Assembly: GCF_013004645.1 (NCBI RefSeq)
Contig: NZ_JABEME010000001.1
Location: 1 to 64,000, forward strand
DNA: 64,000 bases
Direction: 5' to 3'
Origin: Stenotrophomonas africana
Lineage (GTDB): Bacteria > Pseudomonadota > Gammaproteobacteria > Xanthomonadales > Xanthomonadaceae
Below the pieces are notes generated by a model. The model made no database searches and was not told the origin of the DNA. It worked only from the letters and a program-made list of their open reading frames with translations. The translations under genes were made by a program, and so were the position numbers. Shown here piece after piece: positions 1-9,766 of this stretch (positions are counted from its first letter, which is position 1; each line of letters begins with the position of its first letter).

Positions 1-95
1 TAAGCTCGGTCGCCGCATCCATGCGGCTCACGCCCCCGCAACCGGACCCACCCCGCCTTCGACAGATTTCCGCGATCTGTCGGGCCTTGTTTTCT

Positions 96-119
96 GTAGA
101 GCCGAGCCATGCTCGGCTC
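96..119 (+). repeat. SMAG-type GTAG palindrome
   Basis: GTA is followed by a 9-bp stem (GAGCCGAGC / GCTCGGCTC) with a CAT loop. This GTAG-headed hairpin recurs throughout the window between genes and matches the SMAG class described in Stenotrophomonas maltophilia. It is a non-coding interspersed repeat. Confidence 0.8.
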
Positions 120-161
120 AGATCTCCCGGATATCGAGATGTTCGATTTAGATGGAGATTC

Positions 162-208
162 ATCCACGCATGGCGTGGATCTACGTGTCGACCAAGGTCG
201 ACACCTAC
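162..208 (-). repeat. Two adjacent SMAG-type palindromes
   Basis: Read on the minus strand, two GTAG-headed hairpins lie side by side. One has the stem ATCCACGC/GCGTGGAT (162-184) and the other has GTGTCGACC/GGTCGACAC (185-208). The second type recurs at 20649-20672. Confidence 0.75.
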
Positions 209-232
209 CAACAGCGACCGGAATCTGTCAGA

Positions 233-413
233 GGTGGGGTGGTGTCGGAGTGCGGGGTGTCAGCCGCATGGGCCCGAGGCATGCCTCGGGCGGGTTGGGC
301 TGGATGCCCAACCCCGGTCTTGCCGTGTGCGCAGGACAGCGCACACGAGCAAGCGGCTGCCAAGCCTACACGGACGTACTTGCGGCGTCCCCGCGCTCCG
401 ACACCGCCCCGCC
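233..413 (+). repeat. Composite inverted-repeat element A with cloverleaf-like interior
   Basis: Arms 233-257 and 389-413 are complementary over 25 bp. The three mismatches are all T opposite G, so they could pair as G-U in plus-strand RNA. Inside, 261-267 pairs with 353-359 and encloses three perfect hairpins: 273-290, 292-314 and 324-347. The outer arm begins like that of the element at 27481-27588, and both are preceded by GGAATCTGTCAG. No reading frame here looks real. It could be a structured RNA, a MITE-like element or a cruciform-forming repeat. Confidence 0.6.
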
Positions 414-425
414 AAACCACGGAAT

Positions 426-452
426 GTTGCTGTTGCTGTTGCTGTTGCTGCT
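426..452. repeat. TTGCTG hexanucleotide microsatellite
   Basis: Four exact copies of TTGCTG (426-449) are followed by a partial CTG unit, next to a SMAG palindrome. It lies in non-coding DNA about 60 bp downstream of the stop of the small membrane-protein gene. Copy number is likely to vary through replication slippage. Confidence 0.7.
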
Positions 453-455
453 GAG

Positions 456-480
456 GTTGCCGGCCAGCGGCCGGCACTAC
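456..480 (-). repeat. SMAG-type palindrome
   Basis: On the minus strand this reads GTAGTGCCGGCC, a three-base loop, then GGCCGGCA. The same variant occurs at 24807-24831. The rest of the 1-514 interval holds only the repeats listed here; I see no gene in it. Confidence 0.75.
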
Positions 481-514
481 CACGGGTGCAGGGCGCAGCC
501 CTGCCGACACCCCC

Positions 515-700
515 TCACCGGCGGCGGCGCTTGCGGTCCACGTACAGGGTCCTGGCAATGCTCAGCACGATGCCGACACCGATACCCACCACGCAGCCCA
601 GCAGCAGGTTGTCGGCCCCCAGGCCCACACCCACGCCGACCACGGTGGCGATGACCATTTCGGCAGTGTGGGAAATCGGTTCGGGCTTCGGGGCGGACAT
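515..700 (-). CDS. Small hydrophobic membrane protein (61 aa)
   Basis: I do not recognise a family. After a short polar N-terminus (MSAPKPEP), residues 13-50 are almost entirely Gly, Val, Ile, Leu and Ala, enough for one long or two short glycine-rich membrane helices. It ends in a very basic tail (DRKRRRR), which by the positive-inside rule would place the C-terminus in the cytoplasm. It lies about 100 bp downstream of ftsH on the same strand, separated by a GC-rich hairpin. The start is the only reasonable ATG. The overlapping frames on both strands are compositional shadows. Function unknown; a possible FtsH substrate or independent small membrane protein would be pure speculation. Confidence 0.55.
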   Translation of the reverse strand: MSAPKPEPISHTAEMVIATVVGVGVGLGADNLLLGCVVGIGVGIVLSIARTLYVDRKRRRR

Positions 701-754
701 GCGGGCTCCAGCGTCAGTTCGGTTCTTCGGGATGGGCCAGTGGCCCGGAAACGA

Positions 755-776
755 CGAAGCCGGGTTGCCCCGGCCT
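755..776 (-). terminator. Possible terminator downstream of ftsH
   Basis: On the minus strand, 26 bp past the ftsH stop, the stem GCCGGG/CCCGGC with flanking complementary bases is followed by a moderately T-rich stretch (TTCGTCGTTTCC). The stem is good but the U-tract is interrupted, so this is only a candidate. Confidence 0.4.
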
Positions 777-802
777 CGTCTGGTGTCACGTGCAGCGGGC
801 CG

Positions 803-2737
<1,935 letters not shown>

Positions 2738-2806
2738 CCTCATTGGCTCCGGTGTTCCTCTCAGTGCTGGCGTTGCGTTGGGGTCGAACTTGCGTACGTT
2801 GCGAGC

Positions 2807-3439
2807 TTACTTCATGTGGGCGCGTTTTCCCTGACCCAAGGCATACACCTCGGGAGAGCGCTTGCGCGAGGCTTCCGGCTTGCGGATGGAGACCTTGTCG
2901 TACCGGCGGCGCATGTCACGCACGTAGTCGTCAAAGCCTTCGCCCTGGAACAGCTTGATCAGGAACGCCCCACCGGTCTTCAGGTGGTTGTCGGCAAAAT
3001 CCAGGGCCAGCTCCGCCAGGTGCATCATCCGCGGCTGGTCGACCGCGCCTACACCACTCTTATTGGGGGCCATGTCCGACAGCACAAGGTCTACCGGCTG
3101 ATCCCCGAGCATGGCTTCAAACTGCGATAGAACGGCTTCTTCCCTGAAGTCACCATGAAGGAACTCCACGCCGGCCAGCGGCGGCATGTCCAGGATGTCC
3201 AGCGCCAGCACGCGACCGGTGTCGCCGATCTGTCTCCGCACCTGCTGAGACCAGCCGCCCGGGGCGGCGCCCAAGTCGACCACCACCATGTGCGGCTTCA
3301 GCAACCGGTCACGTTCCAGCAGCTCTTCGAGCTTGTAGGCGGCGCGCGAGCGCATGCCTTCGGCCTGGGCCTTCTTCACGAAGGGGTCGGAGAAGTGTTC
3401 CTTGAGCCAGCGCTGGCTGCTTTTGCTGCGGGTAGCCAT
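2807..3439 (-). CDS. rlmE: 23S rRNA (uridine2552-2'-O)-methyltransferase RlmE
   Basis: This 210-aa Rossmann-fold methyltransferase (FtsJ/RrmJ) methylates the ribose of U2552 in the A-loop of 23S rRNA, a late step in 50S assembly. The SAM-binding motif I is visible as [11 protein letters not shown] near residue 55, and LVLSDMAPN carries the catalytic Asp. The family K-D-K-E tetrad can be placed on AAYKLEEL, the SDMAPN Asp, the LIKLFQGEG Lys and the [10 protein letters not shown] segment. It is followed by ftsH on the same strand, and is divergent from yhbY, another ribosome-assembly gene, with 65 bp between the two starts that must hold both promoters. Confidence 0.96.
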   Translation of the reverse strand: MATRSKSSQRWLKEHFSDPFVKKAQAEGMRSRAAYKLEELLERDRLLKPHMVVVDLGAAPGGWSQQVRRQIGDTGRVLALDILDMPPLAGVEFLHGDFREEAVLSQFEAMLGDQPVDLVLSDMAPNKSGVGAVDQPRMMHLAELALDFADNHLKTGGAFLIKLFQGEGFDDYVRDMRRRYDKVSIRKPEASRKRSPEVYALGQGKRAHMK

Positions 3440-3504
3440 TGAAAATAGGGGCTGATGGGGTCCTCATGATACCCTGATCGCCCCATTCAACCGTGTTTTC
3501 CTGC

Positions 3505-3810
3505 ATGTCCATCGCCCTGACCGCCTCCCAGACCCGTTTCCTGCGCGGCCAAGCCCACGACCTGAAGGCCCTGCTGCAGACCGGCGGCAAGGGTGTGACC
3601 CCGGCCTTCATCGCTGAGCTGAACGAAGTGCTGGAGCGCCACGAGCTGGTCAAGGTGAAGGTCGCTGCCGAAGACCGCGACGCCCGTGACGTGATGATCG
3701 GCGAGATCGTCGAAGCCACCGAAAGCGCGCTGGTGCAGCGCATCGGCCACGTCGCCGTGCTGTACCGCCCGAGCAAGGAACAGCGCCAGATCGTGCTGCC
3801 GCGCGGCTGA
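3505..3810 (+). CDS. yhbY: YhbY family RNA-binding protein (CRM domain)
   Basis: A 101-aa single CRM-domain protein that associates with pre-50S ribosomal particles in E. coli. The family pattern is clear: LTASQTRFLRGQAH at the start, then the glycine-rich turn QTGGKGVT and the central E-x-HELVKVKV strand, ending with the VLYRPSKE segment. I place the start at the ATG giving MSIALTASQ; a GTG four codons upstream would add four residues and fits the family less well. It is divergent from rlmE and followed 13 bp later by the Mth938-like gene, probably co-transcribed. Confidence 0.93.
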   Translation: MSIALTASQTRFLRGQAHDLKALLQTGGKGVTPAFIAELNEVLERHELVKVKVAAEDRDARDVMIGEIVEATESALVQRIGHVAVLYRPSKEQRQIVLPRG

Positions 3811-3823
3811 TCGCCCCACTGCC

Positions 3824-4198
3824 ATGCAGCTGAACCACGAACCGCCGGATTACGCCTACAGCCTGCGTGCCGCCGATGGCCGCTCTGCCAAGGTGAATGA
3901 CCAGGCGCTGGGCAGCAGCTTCTTCCTGACCCCGGACCAGCTGGTCACGCAATGGCCGGTGGTGAGCGCCACTGCGCTGCAGCTGGCTGACCTGGAGCCG
4001 ATCCTGGCGCTGAACCCGGCGCTGATCGTGCTCGGTACCGGTGATCGCCAGGTGTTCCCGCCGGCGGTGGTGATGGCCGCCTGCCTGTCACGCGGCATCG
4101 GCCTGGAAGTGATGAACAACCCGGCCGCCGCGCGCACCTTCAACATCCTGGCGGGCGAAGGCCGCAAGGTTGCCGCCGCCTTCATTCTGGAAGGTTGA
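3824..4198 (+). CDS. Mth938-like domain (DUF498/NDUFAF3) protein
   Basis: The 124-aa protein matches the Mth938-like fold: a C-terminal segment ALIVLGTGDRQVFPP followed by ACLSRGIGLEVMNNPAAARTFNILAGEGRKVAAAFIL is the family signature. Members include the mitochondrial complex I assembly factor NDUFAF3, and bacterial homologues have no established role. There is no signal peptide, so it should be cytoplasmic. It begins 13 bp after yhbY on the same strand. A run of SMAG palindromes follows its stop codon and may stabilise or end the transcript. Confidence 0.85.
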   Translation: MQLNHEPPDYAYSLRAADGRSAKVNDQALGSSFFLTPDQLVTQWPVVSATALQLADLEPILALNPALIVLGTGDRQVFPPAVVMAACLSRGIGLEVMNNPAAARTFNILAGEGRKVAAAFILEG

Positions 4199-4204
4199 GG
4201 GCTG

Positions 4205-4355
4205 GAGCCGCCGGGCATGGCCCGGCGCTACCCTGGATCACACACCGCCTGTAGCGCCCGAGCTCATGCTCGGGCGTCGTCGTTTATCGGCGAAGAGCAG
4301 CCGAGCGTGGGCTCGGCTGTACAGGTGAAGCACGCCGGGCATGGCCCGTCGCTCC
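4205..4355. repeat. Cluster of four SMAG-type palindromes
   Basis: Four GC-rich hairpins occur in succession: GCGCCGGGCC/GGCCCGGCG type at 4205-4232, CGCCCGAGC/GCTCGGGCG at 4250-4277, AGCCGAGC/GCTCGGCT at 4298-4323, and a decayed copy at 4333-4355. They fill the convergent gap between the Mth938-like gene and nlpD and could fold in transcripts from either side. Confidence 0.75.
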
Positions 4356-4367
4356 CCGATCCAACGG

Positions 4368-4422
4368 CGATCAGCGTGCCGGCAGGTACTGCTGCGGGTC
4401 GACCGGCTTGCCGTTGTAGCGG
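4368..4422. repeat. 55-bp direct repeat, extragenic copy of the nlpD 3' end
   Basis: Positions 4368-4422 match 4517-4571 at 54 of 55 bases, with the single difference at 4377 (T) versus 4526 (C). The downstream copy is the genuine 3' end of nlpD on the minus strand, including its stop. The extragenic copy therefore encodes a detached version of the last codons of NlpD. The 94 bp between the copies are GC-rich and contain hairpins but no gene. Confidence 0.9.
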
Positions 4423-4519
4423 GTGAGCCGGCGGTGTTTGCGGCCCATGGGCCGCACCGTCGGCGAACGCCCGGCGCGCTGCGCCGGGCCGGGGATCCGC
4501 CCGGATTATGAATCGACGA

Positions 4520-5305
4520 TCAGCGCGCCGGCAGGTACTGCTGCGGGTCGACCGGCTTGCCGTTGTAGCGGATCTCGAAGTGCACCATGTCGCGGTTCGC
4601 ACCGGTACGGCCCATTTCGGCGATCTGCTCGCCAGCCTTCACGCTCTGCCCTTCATTCACCAGGCGCTTGCGGTTGTGGCCATAGGCCGACAACCACTGG
4701 TCGCTGTGCTTGATGATGATCAGCTCGCCGTAGCCGACCAGACCGGCACCGGAATACACCACCACGCCATTGGCGGTGGCCTTGACCGCCTGGCCGCTGG
4801 TGCCGGCGATGTCCACGCCCTGCTTGGTCGCGTCACCGGCCACGTAGCGACCAACGATGGCGCCGTCAGCCGGCCACCGCCAGGCGATGTTGCTCTTCAC
4901 CGGTCCCACCGGCGCCGGGGCCGGTGTGGTGCTGCCGCCACTGCTGGCACCGGAACGCGGCGGGGTCACCACCGTGGTCGGCGCGCGGCCGGCGCTGGCA
5001 CCGGCCGGATACAGCCGGATCACCTGCCCCGGATGGATGGTCGAGGGGTTGTCCAGGCTGTTCCAGGCGATCAGGTCGGCCGGGGTGATGTCATGGATGC
5101 GGGCCAGCGCATAGATGGTGTCGCCCTTGCGCACCACCACGGTCTGCCCGGGCTTCGGCACCGAGGTCTTCGGCGTGGTCACACCACCCGCTGTGCTGCC
5201 ACCACCAGGACGAACCACAGTCGCGGTACCGCAGGCGGCCAGGGTGGAAACCAGCAACGCCAGCGCGCCGATGCGCACTCCTTTGCTCAGACGATCAGGA
5301 CTCAT
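4520..5305 (-). CDS. nlpD: NlpD-like LysM/M23 lipoprotein (amidase activator)
   Basis: An outer-membrane lipoprotein that in E. coli activates the amidase AmiC during cell separation. The 261-aa product has a signal peptide with lipobox LAAC near residue 27, a LysM domain at about 45-90 (VVVRKGDTIYALAR ... LIAWNSLDNPSTIHPGQVIRL), a Ser/Thr/Pro-rich linker and a C-terminal LytM/M23 domain ending QYLPAR. The zinc-ligand H-x3-D motif of active LytM enzymes is KQGVD here, and the H-x-H motif reads M-V-H, so the domain is predicted to be non-hydrolytic, as in E. coli NlpD. The start is fixed by a 4-nt ATGA overlap with the stop of yqaA. No rpoS follows. Confidence 0.9.
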   Translation of the reverse strand: MSPDRLSKGVRIGALALLVSTLAACGTATVVRPGGGSTAGGVTTPKTSVPKPGQTVVVRKGDTIYALARIHDITPADLIAWNSLDNPSTIHPGQVIRLYPAGASAGRAPTTVVTPPRSGASSGGSTTPAPAPVGPVKSNIAWRWPADGAIVGRYVAGDATKQGVDIAGTSGQAVKATANGVVVYSGAGLVGYGELIIIKHSDQWLSAYGHNRKRLVNEGQSVKAGEQIAEMGRTGANRDMVHFEIRYNGKPVDPQQYLPAR

Positions 5306-5916
5306 GCGAACTTCGACCTCCATACAAGCCAGGCGATCAGCACCACCACCAACGCGGTGGCGATCCAGCCCAGCGGTTCAATCCAGCGACGCAGTGCCGC
5401 TTCAGCACGCGCACCACCGATACGGATGACCGCAGCCAGCACGAATACGCGCTTGCCGCGACCGATCAGCATGCTCAGCAGGTACTGCGGCATCGGCACG
5501 CCGACGATACCCGATGCCCACGTGAAGACCTTCATCGGGATGGGCATGAATCCGCCCAGCACCAGGAAGGTGAACACCGCCCACGGCGACTCGGCCATCT
5601 TCGCCTGCACGGTGGTGATGCCCTGCTCGATGGCCGGCAGCATGCCCAGTGCTTCGAACAACGGCTTGATCGCTTCGAAGGCGTAATGACCCAGTGCATA
5701 GCCAATCAGCGCGCCGACCATCGAGCCGGCCAGGCTGAGGGTGGCGAACCACCAGCCGCGCTTGGGCTGGGCCACGCACATCGGTGCCAGCATCACCTCC
5801 GGCATCACCGGGAAGATGATCGCCTCGAAGAAGCTCAACACCGTCAGGTAGGTCGGCGCGCGTTCGTGCGCCGCCCACTTCATCGCCCGCTCGTACAGCG
5901 GCCCGAAAATCTTCAT
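5302..5916 (-). CDS. yqaA: YqaA-family (DedA/SNARE-associated) membrane protein
   Basis: This 204-aa integral membrane protein resembles the DedA/VTT superfamily subfamily YqaA. The N-terminal stretch SFFEAIIFPVMPEVMLAPMC is the re-entrant segment with the conserved Glu and Pro residues; it is followed by a glycine-rich helix (AGSMVGALIGYALG) and the amphipathic segment FTWASGIVGVPMPQYLLSMLIGRGKR. DedA relatives act in lipid-carrier flipping and envelope homeostasis; the role of YqaA itself is unclear. It lies between pcm (18 bp upstream) and nlpD (4-nt overlap), an operon order seen in several gammaproteobacteria. Confidence 0.88.
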   Translation of the reverse strand: MKIFGPLYERAMKWAAHERAPTYLTVLSFFEAIIFPVMPEVMLAPMCVAQPKRGWWFATLSLAGSMVGALIGYALGHYAFEAIKPLFEALGMLPAIEQGITTVQAKMAESPWAVFTFLVLGGFMPIPMKVFTWASGIVGVPMPQYLLSMLIGRGKRVFVLAAVIRIGGARAEAALRRWIEPLGWIATALVVVLIAWLVWRSKFA

Positions 5917-5934
5917 GCAACCCTGCTCCGTGGA

Positions 5935-6612
5935 TTAGTCGAGCATGCCAGACAGCAGCGGCACGAACGTGACCGGCGCCAACACGTGTTGTTCGATGCT
6001 GCCGTCGGCCTTGCGGTCCAGCTGTACCAGCGACTGCGCCCCTGGGCCACCGACCGGCGCCACCAGGCGGCCGCCCTCGGCGAGCTGCTCGATCAGGGCG
6101 TCGACCAGTGCCGGCGCCGCCGCAGTGACCACGATGGCATCGAACGGTCCGTGCTCGGCCCAGCCGACGCGGCCGTCGTCATGCTTGGTGCGGATGTTCA
6201 TGCCCAGCGCACGGAAGCGCTTGCGCGCCTGGCGCAGCAGGTCACCGATGCGCTCCACGGTGTAGACCTCCAGGCCCAGCGCACCGAGGATGGCGGCCTG
6301 GTAACCGGATCCGGTGCCGACTTCCAGCACCCGCTTCGGCGCGACCTGGAGCACCGCCTCGGTCATCCGCGCGACCACCCAGGGTTGCGAGATGGTCTGG
6401 CCGTGACCGATCGGCAGCGCGGTGTCTTCATACGCACGCGAGGCCAGTGCCTCGTCGATGAACAGATGGCGCGGCACCACCCGGATCGCGTTCAAGGTCG
6501 GCTCGTCGACAATCCCGGCTTCGCGAAGGCGGTCGACCAGGCGGTCACGCACGCGCTGCGAGGTCATGCCGATACCGACGGCTTCCGGTTGCAGGCGCAG
6601 GCGTGGGCTCAT
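5935..6612 (-). CDS. pcm: Protein-L-isoaspartate O-methyltransferase
   Basis: The 225-aa cytoplasmic enzyme uses SAM to methylate L-isoaspartyl residues of damaged proteins and so starts their repair. Motifs are in the expected order: the substrate-side segment [24 protein letters not shown] motif [14 protein letters not shown], the acidic motif VYTVERI, and [13 protein letters not shown]. Length is slightly above the usual 208-215 aa because of a short N-terminal extension. Its ATG overlaps the surE stop by 4 nt (ATGA), implying translational coupling in the surE-pcm-yqaA-nlpD operon. Confidence 0.96.
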   Translation of the reverse strand: MSPRLRLQPEAVGIGMTSQRVRDRLVDRLREAGIVDEPTLNAIRVVPRHLFIDEALASRAYEDTALPIGHGQTISQPWVVARMTEAVLQVAPKRVLEVGTGSGYQAAILGALGLEVYTVERIGDLLRQARKRFRALGMNIRTKHDDGRVGWAEHGPFDAIVVTAAAPALVDALIEQLAEGGRLVAPVGGPGAQSLVQLDRKADGSIEQHVLAPVTFVPLLSGMLD

Positions 6613-7388
6613 GCTGGCCGGTCCAGCGCGGCACTGAGGCCGCCGACCCAGCTGGCCACCTTCTCCAGTGCCTGGTAACGGGTCAGGTCGACCTGGATCG
6701 GGGTGATCGAGATGTGGCCGGTGCGCACCGCATGGAAATCGGTGCCGGGGCCGGAGTCCTGCTCACGACCGGCCGGGCCGATCCAGTACACCTCGTTGCC
6801 GCGCGGATCCTTCTGCGCGATGCAACCTTCGGCGCGATGGCGGTTGCCCAGGCGGGTGACCTCGAAGCCCTTGACTTCGCTCCACGGCAGGTCAGGCACG
6901 TTGACGTTGAGGATGGTGTCAGCCGGCAACGGATCGGCCTTGAGCCGGGCGACGATCTCCACCGCGGCGCGCGCGGCGGTCTCGAAGTGCTTCGGATCAT
7001 GGTTGCGGGTAACCAGCGAGACCGCCACCGCCGGCAGGCCGAGGAAGCGACCTTCCATCGCCGCCGAGACGGTGCCGGAATAGATCACGTCATCGCCGAG
7101 ATTGGCGGCATTGTTGATGCCGGACACGACAATATCGGGTTCGAACTCGAGCAGCCCGGTCAGCGCCAGGTGCACGCAGTCGGTCGGGGTGCCGGCCACC
7201 GAGACGGTGTAATGGTCGATGCGCTTGAGGCGGATCGGCAGGTCGAGGGTCAGCGAATTGCTGGCGCCGGAACGATCGCGGTCGGGCGCGACCACCGTGA
7301 CTTCGTGACCGGCCTCACGCAACACCGAAGCAAGCATCCGGATGCCTGCGGCGTCGACGCCATCGTCGTTACTGACCAGGATTCGCAT
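6609..7388 (-). CDS. surE: 5'/3'-nucleotidase SurE
   Basis: A 259-aa divalent-metal-dependent survival protein that dephosphorylates nucleoside 5'- and 3'-monophosphates. The N-terminus [16 protein letters not shown] contains the metal-binding NDD; further family marks are [11 protein letters not shown], the [11 protein letters not shown] loop and [13 protein letters not shown], followed by [15 protein letters not shown]. The frame is open 35 codons further upstream, but only the [10 protein letters not shown] start matches the family. It heads a four-gene minus-strand operon with pcm, yqaA and nlpD. The gap of 209 bp to the divergent smr gene should contain both promoters. Confidence 0.97.
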   Translation of the reverse strand: MRILVSNDDGVDAAGIRMLASVLREAGHEVTVVAPDRDRSGASNSLTLDLPIRLKRIDHYTVSVAGTPTDCVHLALTGLLEFEPDIVVSGINNAANLGDDVIYSGTVSAAMEGRFLGLPAVAVSLVTRNHDPKHFETAARAAVEIVARLKADPLPADTILNVNVPDLPWSEVKGFEVTRLGNRHRAEGCIAQKDPRGNEVYWIGPAGREQDSGPGTDFHAVRTGHISITPIQVDLTRYQALEKVASWVGGLSAALDRPA

Positions 7389-7597
7389 CTTCGATTTAAC
7401 CGCTTGATTTTCCAAGAATTCGATTCCATCACCGTGCAGTGTGGGCGGGACCGTCGTACTTCCCTGCGGAAGCCGTCGACCCTGCAAGGGCATCGTCTAT
7501 TGTGCCGCATGCGAGCCGCCGGTCCTACCCTGCCGGCGGTCACGACCGACATCGAACCGTCATAGGCAGACCTGCGCCGGCGGTTTACCCTGTGCGC

Positions 7598-8137
7598 ATG
7601 TCGCACCCTGAAGACGAAGACCCGGCCGCATTGTTCCGTGCGGCCATCGGCGAAGTGACGCCGCTGCGCAAGGATGCCGAGCCGGCACCGGCTGCGCCCC
7701 GGCCGAAGCCGCGCGCGCGCATGGCCGAACGTGACGAGGCCGAAGCCGCCGGCGAGTTCGCACGGCTGCTGCGCGACAGCACGCCACTGGAAGCCGGCGA
7801 CGTGGCCAGCTATCGCCGCGACAACCTCCCACCTCGCATGTTCCAGCGGCTGAAGCGTGGCCAGTACTCGGTGCAGGACGAACTGGACCTGCACGGCGCC
7901 ACCGCGTCGCAGGCGGAGACACTGCTGCGCCAGTTCCTGCTGGAAGCGCATGCACACGACTATGGCTGCGTGCGCATCATCCACGGCAAGGGATTGCAGT
8001 CCGATGGCGGTGCGCCGGTACTGAAGAACCTGGTCGACCGCCTGCTGCGGCTGCGCAACGACGTGCTGGCGTTCCATTCGGCGCCGACCGGGCAAGGCGG
8101 TACCGGCGCGATGCTGGTGCTGCTTGCACGTAGATGA
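7598..8137 (+). CDS. Smr-domain protein (SmrB/YfcN-like)
   Basis: The 179-aa product has an N-terminal helical region rich in charged residues and a C-terminal Smr domain from about residue 95. The two diagnostic motifs are present: LDLHGAT near residue 97 and IIHGKGLQSD near 130. This layout fits the small MutS-related endonucleases; E. coli SmrB cleaves mRNA between collided ribosomes to allow rescue. I chose the ATG giving MSHPEDEDPAAL because the upstream part of the frame is low-quality and lies in the surE promoter region. It sits alone on the plus strand between surE (divergent) and truD (convergent), and ends in a giant palindrome. Confidence 0.88.
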   Translation: MSHPEDEDPAALFRAAIGEVTPLRKDAEPAPAAPRPKPRARMAERDEAEAAGEFARLLRDSTPLEAGDVASYRRDNLPPRMFQRLKRGQYSVQDELDLHGATASQAETLLRQFLLEAHAHDYGCVRIIHGKGLQSDGGAPVLKNLVDRLLRLRNDVLAFHSAPTGQGGTGAMLVLLARR

Positions 8138-8204
8138 AAAAGGGGACGGAGGGAATTAAGTCGTTTGTGCCACAAACGACTTAATTCCCTCCGTCCCCTT
8201 TTTC
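8136..8204. terminator. 69-bp perfect palindrome, probable bidirectional terminator / REP doublet
   Basis: Arms of 34 bp (8136-8169 and 8171-8204) are perfectly complementary around a single C at 8170. The outer end is GAAAAAGGGGACGG and its complement, so each strand reads a GC stem followed by a run of five T. It overlaps or abuts both convergent stop codons (smr at 8137, truD at 8207). The GGGGACGGAGGG...TTAAG core resembles REP sequences mobilised by RAYT transposases; that relationship is inferred. Confidence 0.85.
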
Positions 8205-8206
8205 TG

Positions 8207-9238
8207 TCAGGCCTGCGAGGCGTCTTCGACCGGGCCGAGCTCGTGCAGCACGGCGGTGGCGTAGCAACCCGGTGGCAGCGCGAACGACAGCTCCAGCACG
8301 TCATCGGCCAACCAATGGTGCTGCAGCAGCGCCGGGCGCAGGCGCAGCGCGCGGCGCTCCTGCTTCAGGCGCGCGTCTTCCAGGCCGGCCCGCAGTGCCT
8401 TCGACTCTTCGTCGTCCAGCGCGGCCAGCTCCAGCTCGCGTGCCGCATCGGTGCTGCGCAGCTCGCCTTCGCCCCACAGCGGCGCGCTGGGATGGATGTC
8501 GAAACGCGCCAGGCGCTCGGCCAGGACATCGGTGTACGGCTCGGGTCCGAACACGCTGCGGCTGCCATCGAGCATCCACACTTCACCTTCAAGCGGCTGA
8601 TCCCAGTTGCCCTGCTCCACGCGCGCGGCCAGCACGCGATTGAACAGCGCCGAGCGGGCAGCTGACAGCAGCAGCGAACGCTGGTCCTTGCGCATGCGGC
8701 GGCCACCGAACATCGCCAGTGCCGCCGGCACATTGCCGCCGTCGCGGCCAAAGCGCTGCTCGCCGAACCAGTTCGGCAAGCCGCGCTCGGCAATCTGCTG
8801 CAGGCGCTCGCTGATTGCTGCGGCATCGCCCTGCACTTCGCGCAGCACCAGCTTGAAGCGGTTGCCGGCCAATGCGCCACGCTGCAGCTTGCGGTTGTGC
8901 CAGGTGGCTTCGAGGACTTCGATCTCGTCACTGGCCAGCTCGGCCAGGTCCGGCGCGACGCGCTTGGGCAGGTGCACGCTGAAACGCTGGGTAGTGACCG
9001 CGTGGCGGTCTTTCATGCCGGCGTAGCTCACTGCCATTTCCGGCAGGCCCGCCCACTTGGCCAGTACCTTGGCCACATGCACGGTGTTGGCGCCGCGCTT
9101 GCGGATGTGCAGCAGCAGGTGCTCGCCTTCACCGGTGGCCTCGAAGGCCGGCAGCTCGTCAACCTGGAAATCGTCCGGCGTGGTGCGGATGCGCGCCGTC
9201 AACAACGGCGCACCAAACGCCAAGGGCAGCGGAATCAT
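8207..9238 (-). CDS. truD: tRNA pseudouridine(13) synthase TruD
   Basis: The 343-aa enzyme converts U13 in the D-arm of certain tRNAs to pseudouridine. The TruD catalytic motif is visible near residue 78: [19 protein letters not shown], with the catalytic Asp in GMKD. Further family segments are [11 protein letters not shown] and the [12 protein letters not shown]2-G insertion. Length is typical. It is last in the minus-strand series eno-ftsB-ispD-ispF-truD; its ATG overlaps the ispF stop by 4 nt. Transcription should end in the palindrome at 8136-8204. Confidence 0.96.
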   Translation of the reverse strand: MIPLPLAFGAPLLTARIRTTPDDFQVDELPAFEATGEGEHLLLHIRKRGANTVHVAKVLAKWAGLPEMAVSYAGMKDRHAVTTQRFSVHLPKRVAPDLAELASDEIEVLEATWHNRKLQRGALAGNRFKLVLREVQGDAAAISERLQQIAERGLPNWFGEQRFGRDGGNVPAALAMFGGRRMRKDQRSLLLSAARSALFNRVLAARVEQGNWDQPLEGEVWMLDGSRSVFGPEPYTDVLAERLARFDIHPSAPLWGEGELRSTDAARELELAALDDEESKALRAGLEDARLKQERRALRLRPALLQHHWLADDVLELSFALPPGCYATAVLHELGPVEDASQA

Positions 9239-9732
9239 GCCGCCACCAGCAGCACAACGGCCTGTGCAGCGATGCCTTCGCCACGGCCGGTGAAGCCCAG
9301 CTTCTCCGAGGTGGTGGCCTTGACGCTGACCGCATCCAGCGGCAGCTGCAGCAACCCACCGATGCGCTCCCGCATGGCCAGCGCATGCGGGCCGACCTTC
9401 GGACGCTCGCAGATCACGGTGATGTCGGTGTTGCCGACGCGCCAGCCGCGCTCGCGCAGCAGGCTGTCGCAGTGGCGCACGAAATCGCTGCTGTCGGCGC
9501 CCTTCCAGCGGTCGTCACTCGGCGGGAAATGCTGGCCGATGTCACCCAGCGCCAGCGCGCCGAGCATCGCATCGCAGAGGGCGTGCAGGATCACGTCGCC
9601 ATCGCTGTGCGCGAGCACGCCGCAGCTGTGCGGCACGTTCACGCCGCCGAGCATGATGTGATCGCCTTCACCGAAGGCATGGACGTCGTAGCCCTGGCCG
9701 ATGCGGACGGGCGGGAACGGTGCGGTGCTCAT
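9235..9732 (-). CDS. ispF: 2-C-methyl-D-erythritol 2,4-cyclodiphosphate synthase
   Basis: IspF (165 aa) performs the fifth step of the MEP isoprenoid pathway, closing CDP-ME-2-phosphate to MEcPP with loss of CMP. The zinc-binding motif GQGYDVHAF is at residues 13-21, the second histidine is in [31 protein letters not shown], and the trimer-interface segment [21 protein letters not shown] closes the chain. The frame extends 60 codons upstream into ispD, but the ATG giving [12 protein letters not shown] is the family start. It begins 34 bp after ispD and overlaps truD by 4 nt. Confidence 0.97.
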   Translation of the reverse strand: MSTAPFPPVRIGQGYDVHAFGEGDHIMLGGVNVPHSCGVLAHSDGDVILHALCDAMLGALALGDIGQHFPPSDDRWKGADSSDFVRHCDSLLRERGWRVGNTDITVICERPKVGPHALAMRERIGGLLQLPLDAVSVKATTSEKLGFTGRGEGIAAQAVVLLVAA

Positions 9733-9766
9733 GGATGCAACCCTTGCAGCAGGGCCGCGCGGACGG

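Noticed and set aside
4199-4360. Repeated palindromes considered as a CRISPR array
   Set aside because: Units are hairpins of varying sequence and spacing, with no constant repeat or unique spacers of equal length and no cas gene.
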